Assembly: GCA_021234155.1 (NCBI GenBank)
Contig: JAJEKV010000021.1
Location: 13,579,760 to 13,643,759, forward strand
Length of the DNA: 64,000 bases
Reading direction: 5' to 3'
Origin: Isoetes taiwanensis
Lineage: Eukaryota; Streptophyta; Lycopodiopsida; Isoetales; Isoetaceae
In this document: in pieces, positions 11,498 through 22,100 of the stretch
Numbering within the stretch: position 1 is the stretch's first letter
Layout: each line of letters starts with the position of its first letter
Translations under genes and position numbers: made by a program
Notes under the pieces: model-generated
Told to the model about the DNA's origin: nothing
The model's input: the letters and a program-made list of their open reading frames with translations, nothing else
Databases searched by the model: none

Positions 11498-11800
11498 CAC
11501 CTTGCCTAAGGAGGTTTTGGCTCATTCTTTTGATCTTGCCTAAGGAGGTTTTGGCTCATTCTTTTGACCAAAGGCTGAAGCTGTGAGACCACCTTGCCTA
11601 AGGAGGTTTAGGCGCGAGCTGTGAGACCACCTTGCCTACGGAGGTTTTGGCTCATTCTTTTTAGTCTTATTAAGTTCCAATTCACTTAACTGTTACAGTT
11701 CTTTGACCAGGCGCGAGCTGTGAGACCACCTTGCCTAAGGAGGTTTTGGCTCATTCTTTTTAGTCTTATTAAGTTCCAATTCACTTAACTGTTACTAGCT
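11498..11800. repeat. Degenerate tandem array derived from the GTCTCACAG hairpin
   Basis: The unit CACCTTGCCTAAGGAGGTTT + TGGCTCATTCTTTT is repeated about five times. Several copies are separated by GGCGCGAGCTGTGAGAC pieces of the hairpin repeat, and two carry a TAGTCTTATTAAGTTCCAAT extension. This suggests repeated copying at hairpin ends. Confidence 0.85.
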
Positions 11801-11914
11801 TAGCACAAACTACAAAAATGAGAAAACATTTTCCCACTTTTCGAGGTTTGAGGATCCTATCAAGTTAGTACTACTGGGAGCATGGTCAGTGCTTTGCTCT
11901 TGGTCTCCAAGAAC

Positions 11915-11929
11915 ATTGCTCTGATACCA
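11915..11929 (-). other. Primer-binding site of an LTR element (initiator tRNA-Met type)
   Basis: On the minus strand TGGTATCAGAGCAAT lies one base inside the LTR that begins at 11931. It marks the internal region of the element as lying to the left, but no gag or pol is recognisable there. Confidence 0.8.
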
Positions 11930-11930
11930 T

Positions 11931-13335
11931 TGTGACGTCCCCTACTCGTATACGATGCACTCATCGTATACAAACAGGAGTTCATCCCCTATACCAGCTC
12001 CACACTGATACAAGGCCCTCCACACATCACTGCAATCCAGTGGGAAGAATGAAGGTGTCATTTACCCTGTCTCCCTCAGGGCCTACCTAGCCGCGGAAGC
12101 GTAAACATATGTAAGTACATATACATCAAAGCACATCATGACCATCTCAAAGGATGGCTCACCACATATCTGCATAGATAAACATCAGCACAATACAAAG
12201 GAAGTTCCTACCCAAGGCTCAGACACAGGGATAGACTGACAAGCTTGGGCCTCCAGAGTTCATTGCGCATGTAATCATGACAATGGATTGGGTGGCATAA
12301 GAACATGGCATTGGGTTGTCCACACCATCCGCCCCCTCCCGTGCACACTTTTTGAGTAGGTTGAAAAGTGTTGGGACCCGACCAGCCCACGGGTGCATAG
12401 CCAAAGGGGCTACTCCGGGTTACATCTCCCCGGGCCCGATGGGGCGGTAGGGATCACTCCCACCCCGAGGTCTACTTGACCCAAGGTGACTAGAGGGCCA
12501 ACGCCCTTATTCGACTTAACCCACCGGAAGGTGAACCCCACCTCACGGTGTCGAGCCCATGCCTTGCCCACACTGGGTGGCAAGCCATTAGACCTAGTCA
12601 CTCGATCCCCGGTAGGCCTTACACACCGGAGGGATCGGTCAAGGGTCGAACACTAACCTCGTTAGCCGAGCGAGTCCCCTGGTCCCTTCACCCACAACCG
12701 GTGAGGTTCTTGTACACAGGCGAAATCTAGTAATGCACTAAGAGGGACTATCTAGGAGCATCATCTACTAAGCTTCAAGTCTCTACCCCCTTCCCAATGG
12801 TGAGTTCACAGAATTCATCCGGTCCATCACATCATCATAGAACTAAAGAATAAGAACTAATCTATATCATACATAGAGTTAGGTTCTTTAGTTAGAGTCA
12901 ATCTCGGGATCTGCTCCCTGGTTCACTCCTCTCGATCCAAAGGTGTCCATGTCTCTGTTCTGCTTCGAAATGCGGTCGGGAGGACGATCGACAACAAGGC
13001 GCCGGGGCCGCATCGTGGGAGTTGGAATTGACTCCTCGGCCGCGAATCGAGCTCGGAAGGTCTGTGGGCGAAAAGGGAACGTTAGGGTTTGGTGCCTTAT
13101 GTAGGCTATCAGTTAGGTTTAGGGTTTCCATGACCCTTGGTCTACCTTTAATGGGTTAAAGGTCTAAAAGTGCGCGCATTGCTAAGTGTGCGCACCATTG
13201 CAAGTTGCCCCCTAGGGCGACCTTGCTTGGGTACACGTCGGCGCATTACCGCGTCGATTGACGGCGATGTACGCTGACGGCAAAAGCACGGTATACGCCT
13301 TGAGATCGTATATCGCATCGAACGCCACGCAGGAA
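11931..13335 (-). repeat. LTR of a further minus-strand LTR element; far boundary uncertain
   Basis: The edge at the primer-binding site is clear (TGTGACGTCCCC, i.e. ...CA on the element strand). The outer edge is not defined because no second LTR is present in the window; I place it near 13335, where the duplicated region begins. The sequence is GC-rich and contains the palindrome GTATACGATG-CACT-CATCGTATAC at 11948-11971. Open frames inside it look like chance. Confidence 0.6.
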
Positions 13336-13336
13336 T

Positions 13337-13630
13337 TAGAAAGCTTGGCTGACTTCATTATGGGGTTGCAAACTCATGTTGACTTTGCTGTAGGGTAGAA
13401 AGCTTGGTTGACTTCATTATGGGTTTGCAAACTCATGCATTCATGCATTGGGCTTGCAGACTCATGCATTGGGCTTGTATTATGGGGTAGAAAACTTAGT
13501 TGACTTTGCTATAGAGTAGAAAGCTTGGTTGACTTATGGGGTTGCAAACTCATGCATTGGGCTTGTGTCAACATTGGAGTAGGGCAAACTCGCATTAGCA
13601 AACTCATGCATTGTTAGCAAACTCATACTT
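13337..13630. repeat. Degenerate minisatellite (AGAAAGCTTGGTTGACTT / CAAACTCATGCATTGGGC)
   Basis: Repeated blocks of GTAGAAAGCTTGGTTGACTT, TATGGGGTTGCAAACTCATG and CATGCATTGGGCTTG in varying order, in both duplicate copies (the other at about 19110-19470). Confidence 0.85.
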
Positions 13631-14989
13631 AGAAATTCCAAAACTAGCATAACTAACATAACCTAGCATAACCCACAATGCATAATTGCTAACCCTAATT
13701 TTGCATGAACTAACGTTATGGAAGCTAGATAGCACTTAAATGGTCAATTTACAACTTATAATTAGCATAGCTTTTTTCAACTTTATAACTAGCATAGCTT
13801 ACAAAATACTAAATTCTATTCATAATTGCATGATATCTCCTGATTCTTTTATTTGAGCATCACCTTTGCTCGTTTTGTCCTGATTCTTTTCTTTGGGCAT
13901 CGCCATCGTTTTTGCATGAAAGGCATACAAGTTCACGTCTTCAAGAGTTGAGTCATCTCGGCCTCATATACTCCTTGGCATCATTACAACATCATTGCAA
14001 TCACCCTAATATCGGTCTTGTACTTTTGACAATCTCCTGAATGGCGCTTCTCTAGATCGAGAGATTTGTACACCGCTAAAAATGCCCACTTTCTTGAAGA
14101 AGTTGGTTGTTCTTCGAGTTTAGGTCGTGGGGAAGTTGTGCTTCGAGTTTGGGATGTGGCGGACTCTCTTTGGCTTCAAGTCGAGAAGGTGGCTTGTTGA
14201 GGCTGCATCTTGATCTATTACTTTTGATGAACTTAGGAACTGTATGCTTATAGCATCATGAATTGTAAATTGTCCATCACTGCAAGTATTCCTTATATAC
14301 TTCCTTCTTCTCCTGCTCGATATCATGCTTCAACTTAGGGGTTCTTCCCTGTCACATAAATCTTCATCGATTTCTAGGTCTTTGTAGCTTCATCGCTTGT
14401 TTTTCGGCCGCCTCCTCCTGTTGGGGTACTTTTTGCTCTGGCTCCCGTATTATTATCGCCCTCGTTAGCCGATCTTCCTGCCGTTTTGTGCACTTTTCCA
14501 GGTCCTCCTCTCCTTCTCTTATCTTCTATCCTTTGGTGTGCTTGTTCCTCCACCTTGGTTTGCTCCCCCTGTTAACTTCTCTTGGGCCACTTCTTCTTGT
14601 GAAGATGCCAACTCCCATAAATCTTTTGAATATCAGAAAGAGTATATGAGGTCTTGCGAGATGCGGAGACACAAAACTTGAAACAAAACAACGCTAAGTC
14701 TCATCTAAAAACTTGAGATCTAACTCTATTGATATATATAGTACAACTGCCTTGGACCCAAAATAGACATATGGCAGAGCCATTGTGATCTCGTTTACCC
14801 TGGATCATATGCTTGATTTGAGGAAATTTTTGCAGTGCCATCATTTGTCATGCCTTGTCATCTTCTTTGATGGGGGCATGGATTTCTGAGTGGGTTTTGG
14901 CGGGGGTGTGGGTCTGCTACATGACGCTTGACCTTGACCCTTGCCTTTGTGTTGTGCTCAGAAATAGTCCAGTACCTGGTGGCACATGA

Positions 14990-15690
14990 CTAACACTCCC
15001 CTCCTACCAAAGAACACTCGGAGGAGAGAAGAGCAGGCACAGTTTCGGGAGGTGGAAAACCTGGCACCTTATCAAAATCATCCTGATAACTATGAGAACG
15101 AGCCTCAGAGTGATATTTATAGATGAGATCATGTCGATCTGTCAAAGCATCCGCAGTGTTAACTCTAATGGATGGTGACGCATCAATTAGAAAATCAGAT
15201 TGCGCCATGTCTTCAAAAGCACGGTGAGCATCGACTGGAATATACTGGCATTCAATGAGCAGACAAGTCTGGAGGCCAAAAAGCACCAGCACTAGCGTTG
15301 GGGTTGCAATAATAAACAGCACATCGACGAGCAATAGAGCAGGTAAGAAGACACTTCAAAGCAGCACAAAAACTTGTCTGCCGGTGAATAGACAGATCAG
15401 GGGACGTTGCAGCTCGTTCCAAGAAATGAGTGAGTTCCCAGATAGCATTAGTTGGGGTCTGCCAACCACGTTCGTTTGGAATATAGATCCAATTTTGGTT
15501 ATGATCCAAGTTTCCTCCTTCCTGCCAGACGTTGCGAGCACAAAGCGTGGATCCCACCGGAGGTCTGTAGAAATGTGTGCAGAGGTCTAATCAGCATGAC
15601 CAGCCAGAGTCTTAGTCCAAAAGGACGAGCGTCAATCAGAAGTAAGGAACTGACGACGTGGAGGGGCTCCCAGTGACGCATAAGGAGTGT
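14990..15690 (-). pseudogene. Decayed 3' part of the unidentified duplicated coding region, copy 1
   Basis: Minus-strand frames look coding in alternating phase: GSTLCARNVWQEGGNLDHNQ and WIYIPNERGWQTPTNAIWEL in one, HSYQDDFDKVPGFPPPETVP in another. The plus strand also has a 111-codon open frame over the same bases, which I take as a shadow. No family recognised. The duplicate is at about 21300-21860. Confidence 0.4.
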
Positions 15691-15925
15691 CATGTTGAGG
15701 AGCAGGCTGCATCATCAGCTGCTGAACTTAAGTGCGGAATTCTTGAAGTAATTCAGCGTCAAGGATTTGACACCAACGTTCCCAGTTTGGACAGGGAAGA
15801 AGTGTATTGATAGGAGGAGGGACCCATTCCACAGGAATGATCTAACCATCGATATAGGCACGAAGACTTTTGATGATGCCTAAGTGCAGCAAGTAGAGTT
15901 GAGCGAACTCAATTCCCATTTTCTC

Positions 15926-16120
15926 ATACATGTTTTTATGGATTTGTTGCAAAGTTTCTGCAATCTAGAGAGGCAAGTGGCGAGCCAACTTGGGCATGTA
16001 TTCGGTTTGAAGAGCATTAGCCCACATGTTTTTATGGATTTGCTGCAAAGTTTCTGCAATCTAGAGAGGCAAGTGGCGAGCCAACTTGGGCATGTATTTG
16101 GTCTGAAGAGCATTAGCCCA
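15926..16120. repeat. 96-bp direct tandem repeat
   Basis: Two adjacent units beginning CATGTTTTTATGGATTTG and ending GAAGAGCATTAGCCCAC, with few differences. On the minus strand one frame reads LQTEYMPKLARHLPLEIAET in each unit, so the repeat may be coding. Copy 2 of the duplication has the same pair at about 22095-22290, with more indels. Confidence 0.85.
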
Positions 16121-16699
16121 CGACTGATCTTGAAGACATTTGTTGTGCAGCTAAAGCAGCCAGCTAGCGTGAGTATCACCTTGAAAAGCACAGTGTGGAC
16201 CATCATTAAACTTATCCTATGTTTCCACCAGATAGAAATCATGTATAACATAAGCCATTGGCTGAACAAGACAAAGAATTAAGAAATCCTTATCATCACA
16301 GGGGATGAGCTGAAAAGTAAGGAGAGCACAAAAAAGACCTTTGTCTTCGATGGAAAGATTTGGCCAGAGAGTAAGCAAATCCTTGCTGGTGAGGGTCTCT
16401 TGAAGAGCTCCATTAGCATTAAACCACTTGAGCAAAAAAAGATATCGATGGGACTGAATATAGTCCAAATAGCTCGTGGGTTTTGGAAAATCACCAGGTG
16501 TGTGGACTCGAGGGCTATGTAAATCTCATGCTGTTGATGACCGTCATCTGCAGACTGAATTGTCAGCTTCACTGATGTTCCAGATCATGGATTCTATTGT
16601 CTTTATCAGTAAGGAGATGGAGTTGTTCCTTGATCTTGCGGTGAGGATGCGTGGCCTGTGAAGACGAAGGACTTGGAATGGAGACCTGTAGCTGAAGAC

Positions 16700-17100
16700 T
16701 CGCAATCGTAGCGTCATCCACGATCTTTTATTTTTGCATGTCACTGAGCTGCGCTTGCAATTCTGTGACCTGAGTTGGAACTGCTGCTAACAGTCCTTCC
16801 AAGATAGTAATGCGTATTTTACCCTGTGTAATGACATGTCGTTGATGGGTATATTCTTTCTATAAGCCTGTGTAGAGAGCCTCTAAGTCAACAAGAAGTT
16901 TGTCCTCGATCGTTGCCAAAAGCTCAGTGATGGTAGCCTGTAGTTGGGCTTGTCGTTCTTCCAGAGCAATGCGTATCTCTTGTTCCTTTAGAAGCGCAGT
17001 CCGTGTCTTGGCACTATGTTTGGTCTGAAGGCCGTCTTCCAAAGCCCTGGTTTTGACCATGAGCTGTCTGAAGATCACGCTTCAATGCGTCAGTGAAATC
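16700..17100 (-). pseudogene. Coiled-coil part of the unidentified duplicated coding region, copy 1
   Basis: A minus-strand frame reads KTRTALLKEQEIRIALEERQ, AQLQATITELLATIEDK and, after a stop, ITILEGLLAAVPTQVTELQA. Heptad-like spacing of Leu, Ile and Ala with many Glu and Gln suggests a coiled coil. Stops interrupt it, so it is decayed in both copies. Confidence 0.45.
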
Positions 17101-17831
17101 CATATAGTCTTTGATGTCATTCATGAGGTGATCTTGAGATTCCTGGAGTCTAAGCATGCAACTGGCCACATTCTGCTCATATTCATACATGGCTCTTTTG
17201 GATGGTGGAGGGATAATCGGCGGGATAGGGGAAAGAAGGATGTGGAACGATTTGTGTGGACGCGTGGGAAACTTGATGAGCAATGGAGGCATCAGCGTGA
17301 GTAGACTGAGAGGAGGTGACACTGATGACCTTAGACGGGGAGGGGTGCGCATATGGCTCAGTGAGCAGTCGATGAGAAGGTTGGGCCTTAGGGCATGGCC
17401 AAGAGGTTTCTTCTTGAAGTTCACGGACAACGAATGACAAAATGGGTTCGACTAGAAGCTTGAGAGGTGGCATCTAAGTGTTTGGTGGAAAAGCGACTAA
17501 GGTCTGGGAGGCATTGATTGATAATGGCCTGGAAATAGGTGTCCATAGCCGAATCAAGACCCGAGCTCGAAGACTGGCGAAGGCGGTCTACTTCATGGAG
17601 AAGTCGTTGGAAGAGAATTTGGGGCCAATCAATGAAACTGATGGAGTGAATAGCAGCAATGGCAGTATGGAAGAAGTGCTTATTGATGTGAGTGTTCTTG
17701 ATAGAATACCCATAGAATTTGTGCCACAAAAACTTAATAAAAGCTTCATGCGACTTAGCAATGTTCATAAGCTTGTGGGTGGTGGCAGCATAGGGGGCTT
17801 GTCCATAAACTGTGGCATCATGATCCTGCAA
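17100..17831 (-). pseudogene. Unidentified N-terminal domain of the duplicated coding region, copy 1
   Basis: This is the same protein as at 23189-24338 in copy 2, but cut off upstream because the duplication ends at 17868, and frameshifted near 17430. Recognisable pieces are KLMNIAKSHEAFIKFLWHKF and SISFIDWPQILFQRLLHEVD. See the copy 2 entry for interpretation. Confidence 0.5.
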
Positions 17832-17868
17832 AGCAACACAATTTAAAGGAGTGTGTCTAGATAGTTGA

Positions 17869-18837
17869 TGTAGCTATCACACAGAATCGGTGCTGACGAT
17901 GACGAAGTTGGTTGAAGTCTTATTCTTGAGCAATCTGGCCTCAATGGCATGCAATTCATCCATAGTCAAAGTTTTTCTGCTTGAAGTCTAGATCTAATAC
18001 TGCCATGGGCCTGTATGACTAAGAATAGAGGGTGTGCTCGGTATCCTCTCTTAGAAATTCCTAATGTAAATAGTCGATGAAGTCATTTATTTGTTCATCG
18101 CAGAGACAATAGCGCGCCATTGTGGAGCCCTTTCTCGGAGCACTATGGCACTTGGATAATATTCTTGGCTAGAAGATGTTCCTTCCCTACTATGATCAAC
18201 AGTGTAAGTGCCTTGGTGCTCATCGGTTATTTAGCCGCCCTTCTTGGCACTCATATATTTATCCTTGATGTCTCAGTTGTCTTTTCTGTTGTATTCCCTT
18301 CATTATTTCGGTTTGGCTCTTCTGTTTACCATGTTGACCGTTGACCCGCTGAAGTTTCCTCCATAAGGTGTCCTTTGCTTTCGAACTCCTTGATGTGGTC
18401 AAGCAGCTCTCGTATTGAAAGGATCAAGGGTCTATAATGAAGAAGGTCACTTTGGTCTATTTGGTGGCCAAATGTGCATAACTTTCAACAAATGTCTATT
18501 ATTGACTCTAGAGTTCCTATATACGTGTATTCTACCTGCTGAGATGGGTTGGTAACAAGACTTCATGTCTCTCAATAGACTCAGTTTGCTGGACTGGAAT
18601 GCATTGATAAAATGGTTTCTAGACAATTATCTATGAAATCAAAGGTATGGCTGAAGACACTTGATAATGTTGCATCTATAACATGTGTTGGCATGTCGTA
18701 GCAACAATTGCTAAGCCCTTGGCAACTAGTTGGGTTGCTAAGAAAATGTCTCAAAAATAAGGCTACTATGTAGACAAGGACATGCTTGACAAGCTAAGTG
18801 AGAAGGACAAAATATGGTCTATATTTGTTTCAAAGAG
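17869..18837. other. Spacer between the two duplicate copies; no gene recognised
   Basis: A minus-strand piece at about 17880-17960 reads MDELHAIEARLLKNKTSTNF and ends in two stops. A plus-strand 74-codon hydrophobic frame at 18120-18344 has no recognised family. The rest is featureless. Confidence 0.4.
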
Positions 18838-19030
18838 AATTAGGTTCTTGGTCCTAATCCTAAAAGATCTTAGACATGAATATTTTCTTAGGACGTAAAT
18901 ATGATCAAGGATTATAAATCAAACATAAATGATGCCTATCTTCAGTGGTTGGCATGGGGGTGTTTGGGGGGGTTCATTCCTGTGGGTGGGAGATTCGATT
19001 CTTGCTACCGCAGGAATTCTTTTAAGATAG
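18838..19030 (+). repeat. SINE-like dispersed repeat, copy 2
   Basis: A diverged relative of 11060-11265, with GATTCGATTCTTGC at the B-box position and the shared GAATTC(C)TTTTAAGAT end. One copy lies before each duplicated block, so it may belong to an older, larger duplication unit. Confidence 0.45.
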
Positions 19031-19185
19031 GCTTTGGGAACCTCTTATGGCACGGGATAAGGCACCTAGGCCCATAAGTTTTTGGCGCGGGGTAAGGGGC
19101 CTAGACCTATATGCAACTTAGCTTGGTTGACTTCATTATGGGGTTGCAAACTCATGCATAAAACTTAGTTGACTTTGCTATAGGG

Positions 19186-22100
19186 TAGAAAGCTTGGCTG
19201 ACTTCATTATGGGGTTGCAAACTCATGTTGACTTTGCTATAGGGTAGAAAGCTTGGTTGACTTCATTATGGGTTTGCAAACTCATGCATTCATGCATTGG
19301 GCTTGCAGACTCATGCATTGGGCTTGTATTATGGAGTAGAAAACTTAGTTGACTTTGCTATAGAGTAGAAAGCTTGGTTGACTTATGGGGTTGCAAACTC
19401 ATGCATTGGGCTTGTGTCAACATTGGAGTAGGGCAAACTCGCATTAGCAAACTCATGCATTGTTAGTAAACTCATACTTAGAAATTCCAAAACTAGCATA
19501 ACTAACATAACCTAGCATAACCCACAATGCATAATTGCTAACCCTAATTTTGCATGAACTAACGTTATGGAAGCTAGATAGCACTTAAATGGTCAATTTA
19601 CAACTTATAATTAGCATAGCTTTTTTTCAACTTTATAACTAGCATAGCTTACAAAATACTAAATTCTATTCATAATTGCATGATATCTCCTGATTCTTTT
19701 ATTTGAGCATCACCTTTGCTCGTTTTGTCCTGATTCTTTTCTTTGGGCATCGCCATCGTTTTTGCATGAAAGGCATACAAGTTCACGTCTTCAAGAGTTG
19801 AGTCATCTCGGCCTCATATACTCCTTGGCATCATTACAACATCATTGCAATCACCCTAATATCGGTCTTGTACTTTTGACAATCTCCTGAATGGCGCTTC
19901 TCTAGATCGAGAGATTTGTACACCGCTAAAAATGCCCACTTTCTTGAAGAAGCTGGTTGTTCTTCGAGTTTAGGTCGTGGGGAAGTTGTGCTTCGAGTTT
20001 GGGATGTGGCGGACTCTCTTTGGCTTCAAGTCGAGAAGGTGGCTTGTTGAGGCTGCATCTTGATCTATTACTTTTGATGAACTTAGGAACTGTATGCTTA
20101 TAGCATCATGAATTGTAAATTGTCCATCACTGCAAGTATTCCTTATATACTTCCTTCTTCTCCTGCTCGATATCATGCTTCGACTTAGGGGTTCTTCCCT
20201 GTCACATAAATCTTCGTCGATTTCTAGGTCTTTGTAGCTTCATCGCTTGTTTTTCGCCGCCTCCTCTGTTGGGGTACTTTTTTGCTCGGCTCCCGTATTA
20301 TTATCACCCTCGTTAGCCCGATCTTCTGCCGTTTTGTGCACTTTTCCAGGTCCTCCTCTCCTTCTCTTATCTTCTATCCTTTGGTGTGCTTGTTCCTCCA
20401 CCTTGGTTTGCTCCCCCTGTTAACTTCTCTTGGGCCACTTCTTCTTGTGAAGATGCCAACTCCCATAAATCTTTTGAATATTAGAAAGAGTATATGAGGT
20501 CTTGCGAGATGCGGAGACACAAAACCTGAAACAAAACAACGCTAAGTCTCATCTAAAAACTTGAGATCTAACTCTATTGATATATATAGTACAACTGCCT
20601 TGGACCCAAAATAGACATATGGGAGAGCCATTGTGATCTCGTTTACCCTGGATCATATGCTTGATTTGAGGAAATTTTTGCAGTGCCATCATTTGTCATG
20701 CCTTGTCATCTTCTTTGACGGGGGCATGGATTTCTGAGTGGGTTTTGGCGGGGGTGTGGGTCTGCTACATGACGCTTGACCTTGACCCTTGCCTTTGTGT
20801 TGTGCAGAAATAGTCCAGTACCTGGTGGCACATGACTTACACTCCCCTCCTACCTAAGAAGGAGGAGAGAAGAGCAGGCACAGTTTCGGGAGGTGGAAAA
20901 CCTGGCACCTTATCAAAATCATCCTGATAACTATGAGAACGAGCCTCGGAGTGATATTTATAGATGAGATCATGTCGATCTGGGTAAAAGCATGTTAGGG
21001 TGTCCCTTAAAAAGTATTATTTAGTGACAAAAAAAGTACCTAAAAAGGTACCCAGGACTGGGTACTGGGTACCTGTGTAATATCCCAATAAAAGGTACAT
21101 TCTAGAACTTTTATATATATTTTGGTCTCCGGTAGCATTATCTTTATCTTAACTTTGAATATTAATGCGTCCTTGACTTTTATTTTGGATATTTGTACTA
21201 GTTTTAATGAAAATAAAAATGAGAAAGTACCCAGTTCTGAAGTACCTAGTGTATGTACTTTTGCAGGTTCCAAAAGTGGTACACCCTAACATGCTTTTAC
21301 CCATCTGTCAAAGCATCCGCAGTGTTAACTCTAATGGATGGTGACGCATCAATCAGAAAATCAGATTGCGCCATGTCTTCAAAAGCACGGTGAGCATCGA
21401 CTGGAATATACTGGCATTCAATGAGCAGACAAGTCTGGAGGCCAAAAAGCACCAGCACTAGCGTTGGAGTTGCAATAATAAACAGCACATCGACGAGCAA
21501 TAGAACATGTAAGAAGACACTTCAAAGCAGCACAAAAACTTGTCTGCCGGTGAATAGACAGATCAGGGGACGTTGCAGCTCGTTCCAAGAAATGAGTGAG
21601 TTCCCAGATAGCATTAGTTGGGGTCTGCCAACCACGTTCGTTTGGAATATAGATCCAATTTTGGTTATGATCCAAGTTTCCTCCTTCCTGCCAGACGTTG
21701 CGAGCACAAAGCGTGGATCCCACCGGAGGTCTGTAGAAATGTGTGCAGAGGTCTAATCAGCATGACCAGCCAGAGTCTTAGTCCAAAAGGATGAGCGTCA
21801 ATCAGAAGTAAGGAACTGACGACGTGGAGGGGCTCCCAGTGACGCATAAGGAGTGTCATGTTGAGGAGCAGGCTGCATCATCAGCTGCTGAACTTAAGTG
21901 CGGAATTCTTGAAGTAATTCAGCGTCAAGGATTTGACACCAACGTTCCCAGTTTGGACAGGGAAGAAGTGTATTGATAGGAGGAGGGACCCATTCCACAG
22001 GAATGATCTAACCATCGATATAGGCACGAAGACTTTTGATGATGCCTAAGTGCAGCAAGTAGAGTTGAGCGAACTCAATTCCCATTTTCTCATACATGTT

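Larger units (their letters stand above)
13337..17868. repeat. Segmental tandem duplication, copy 1
   Basis: It matches 19186-24044 almost base for base from TAGAAAGCTTGGCTGACTTC to GTGTGTCTAGATAGTTGA. It lacks the 320-bp MITE found in copy 2 and carries a cleaner 96-bp internal tandem repeat (about 15926-16120). Confidence 0.95.

Noticed and set aside
10337-11800. CRISPR-like array
   Set aside because: Repeats are imperfect, contiguous or irregularly spaced, and this is a eukaryotic nuclear context.
12208-12730. Open frames of 60-63 codons in the LTR at 11931-13335
   Set aside because: Short, overlapping on both strands, GC-driven and without motifs.
15255-15590. Plus-strand 111-codon frame conserved in both duplicates (also at 21421)
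   Set aside because: Conservation follows from the recent duplication. The minus strand over the same bases has the more protein-like reading, though neither is proven.
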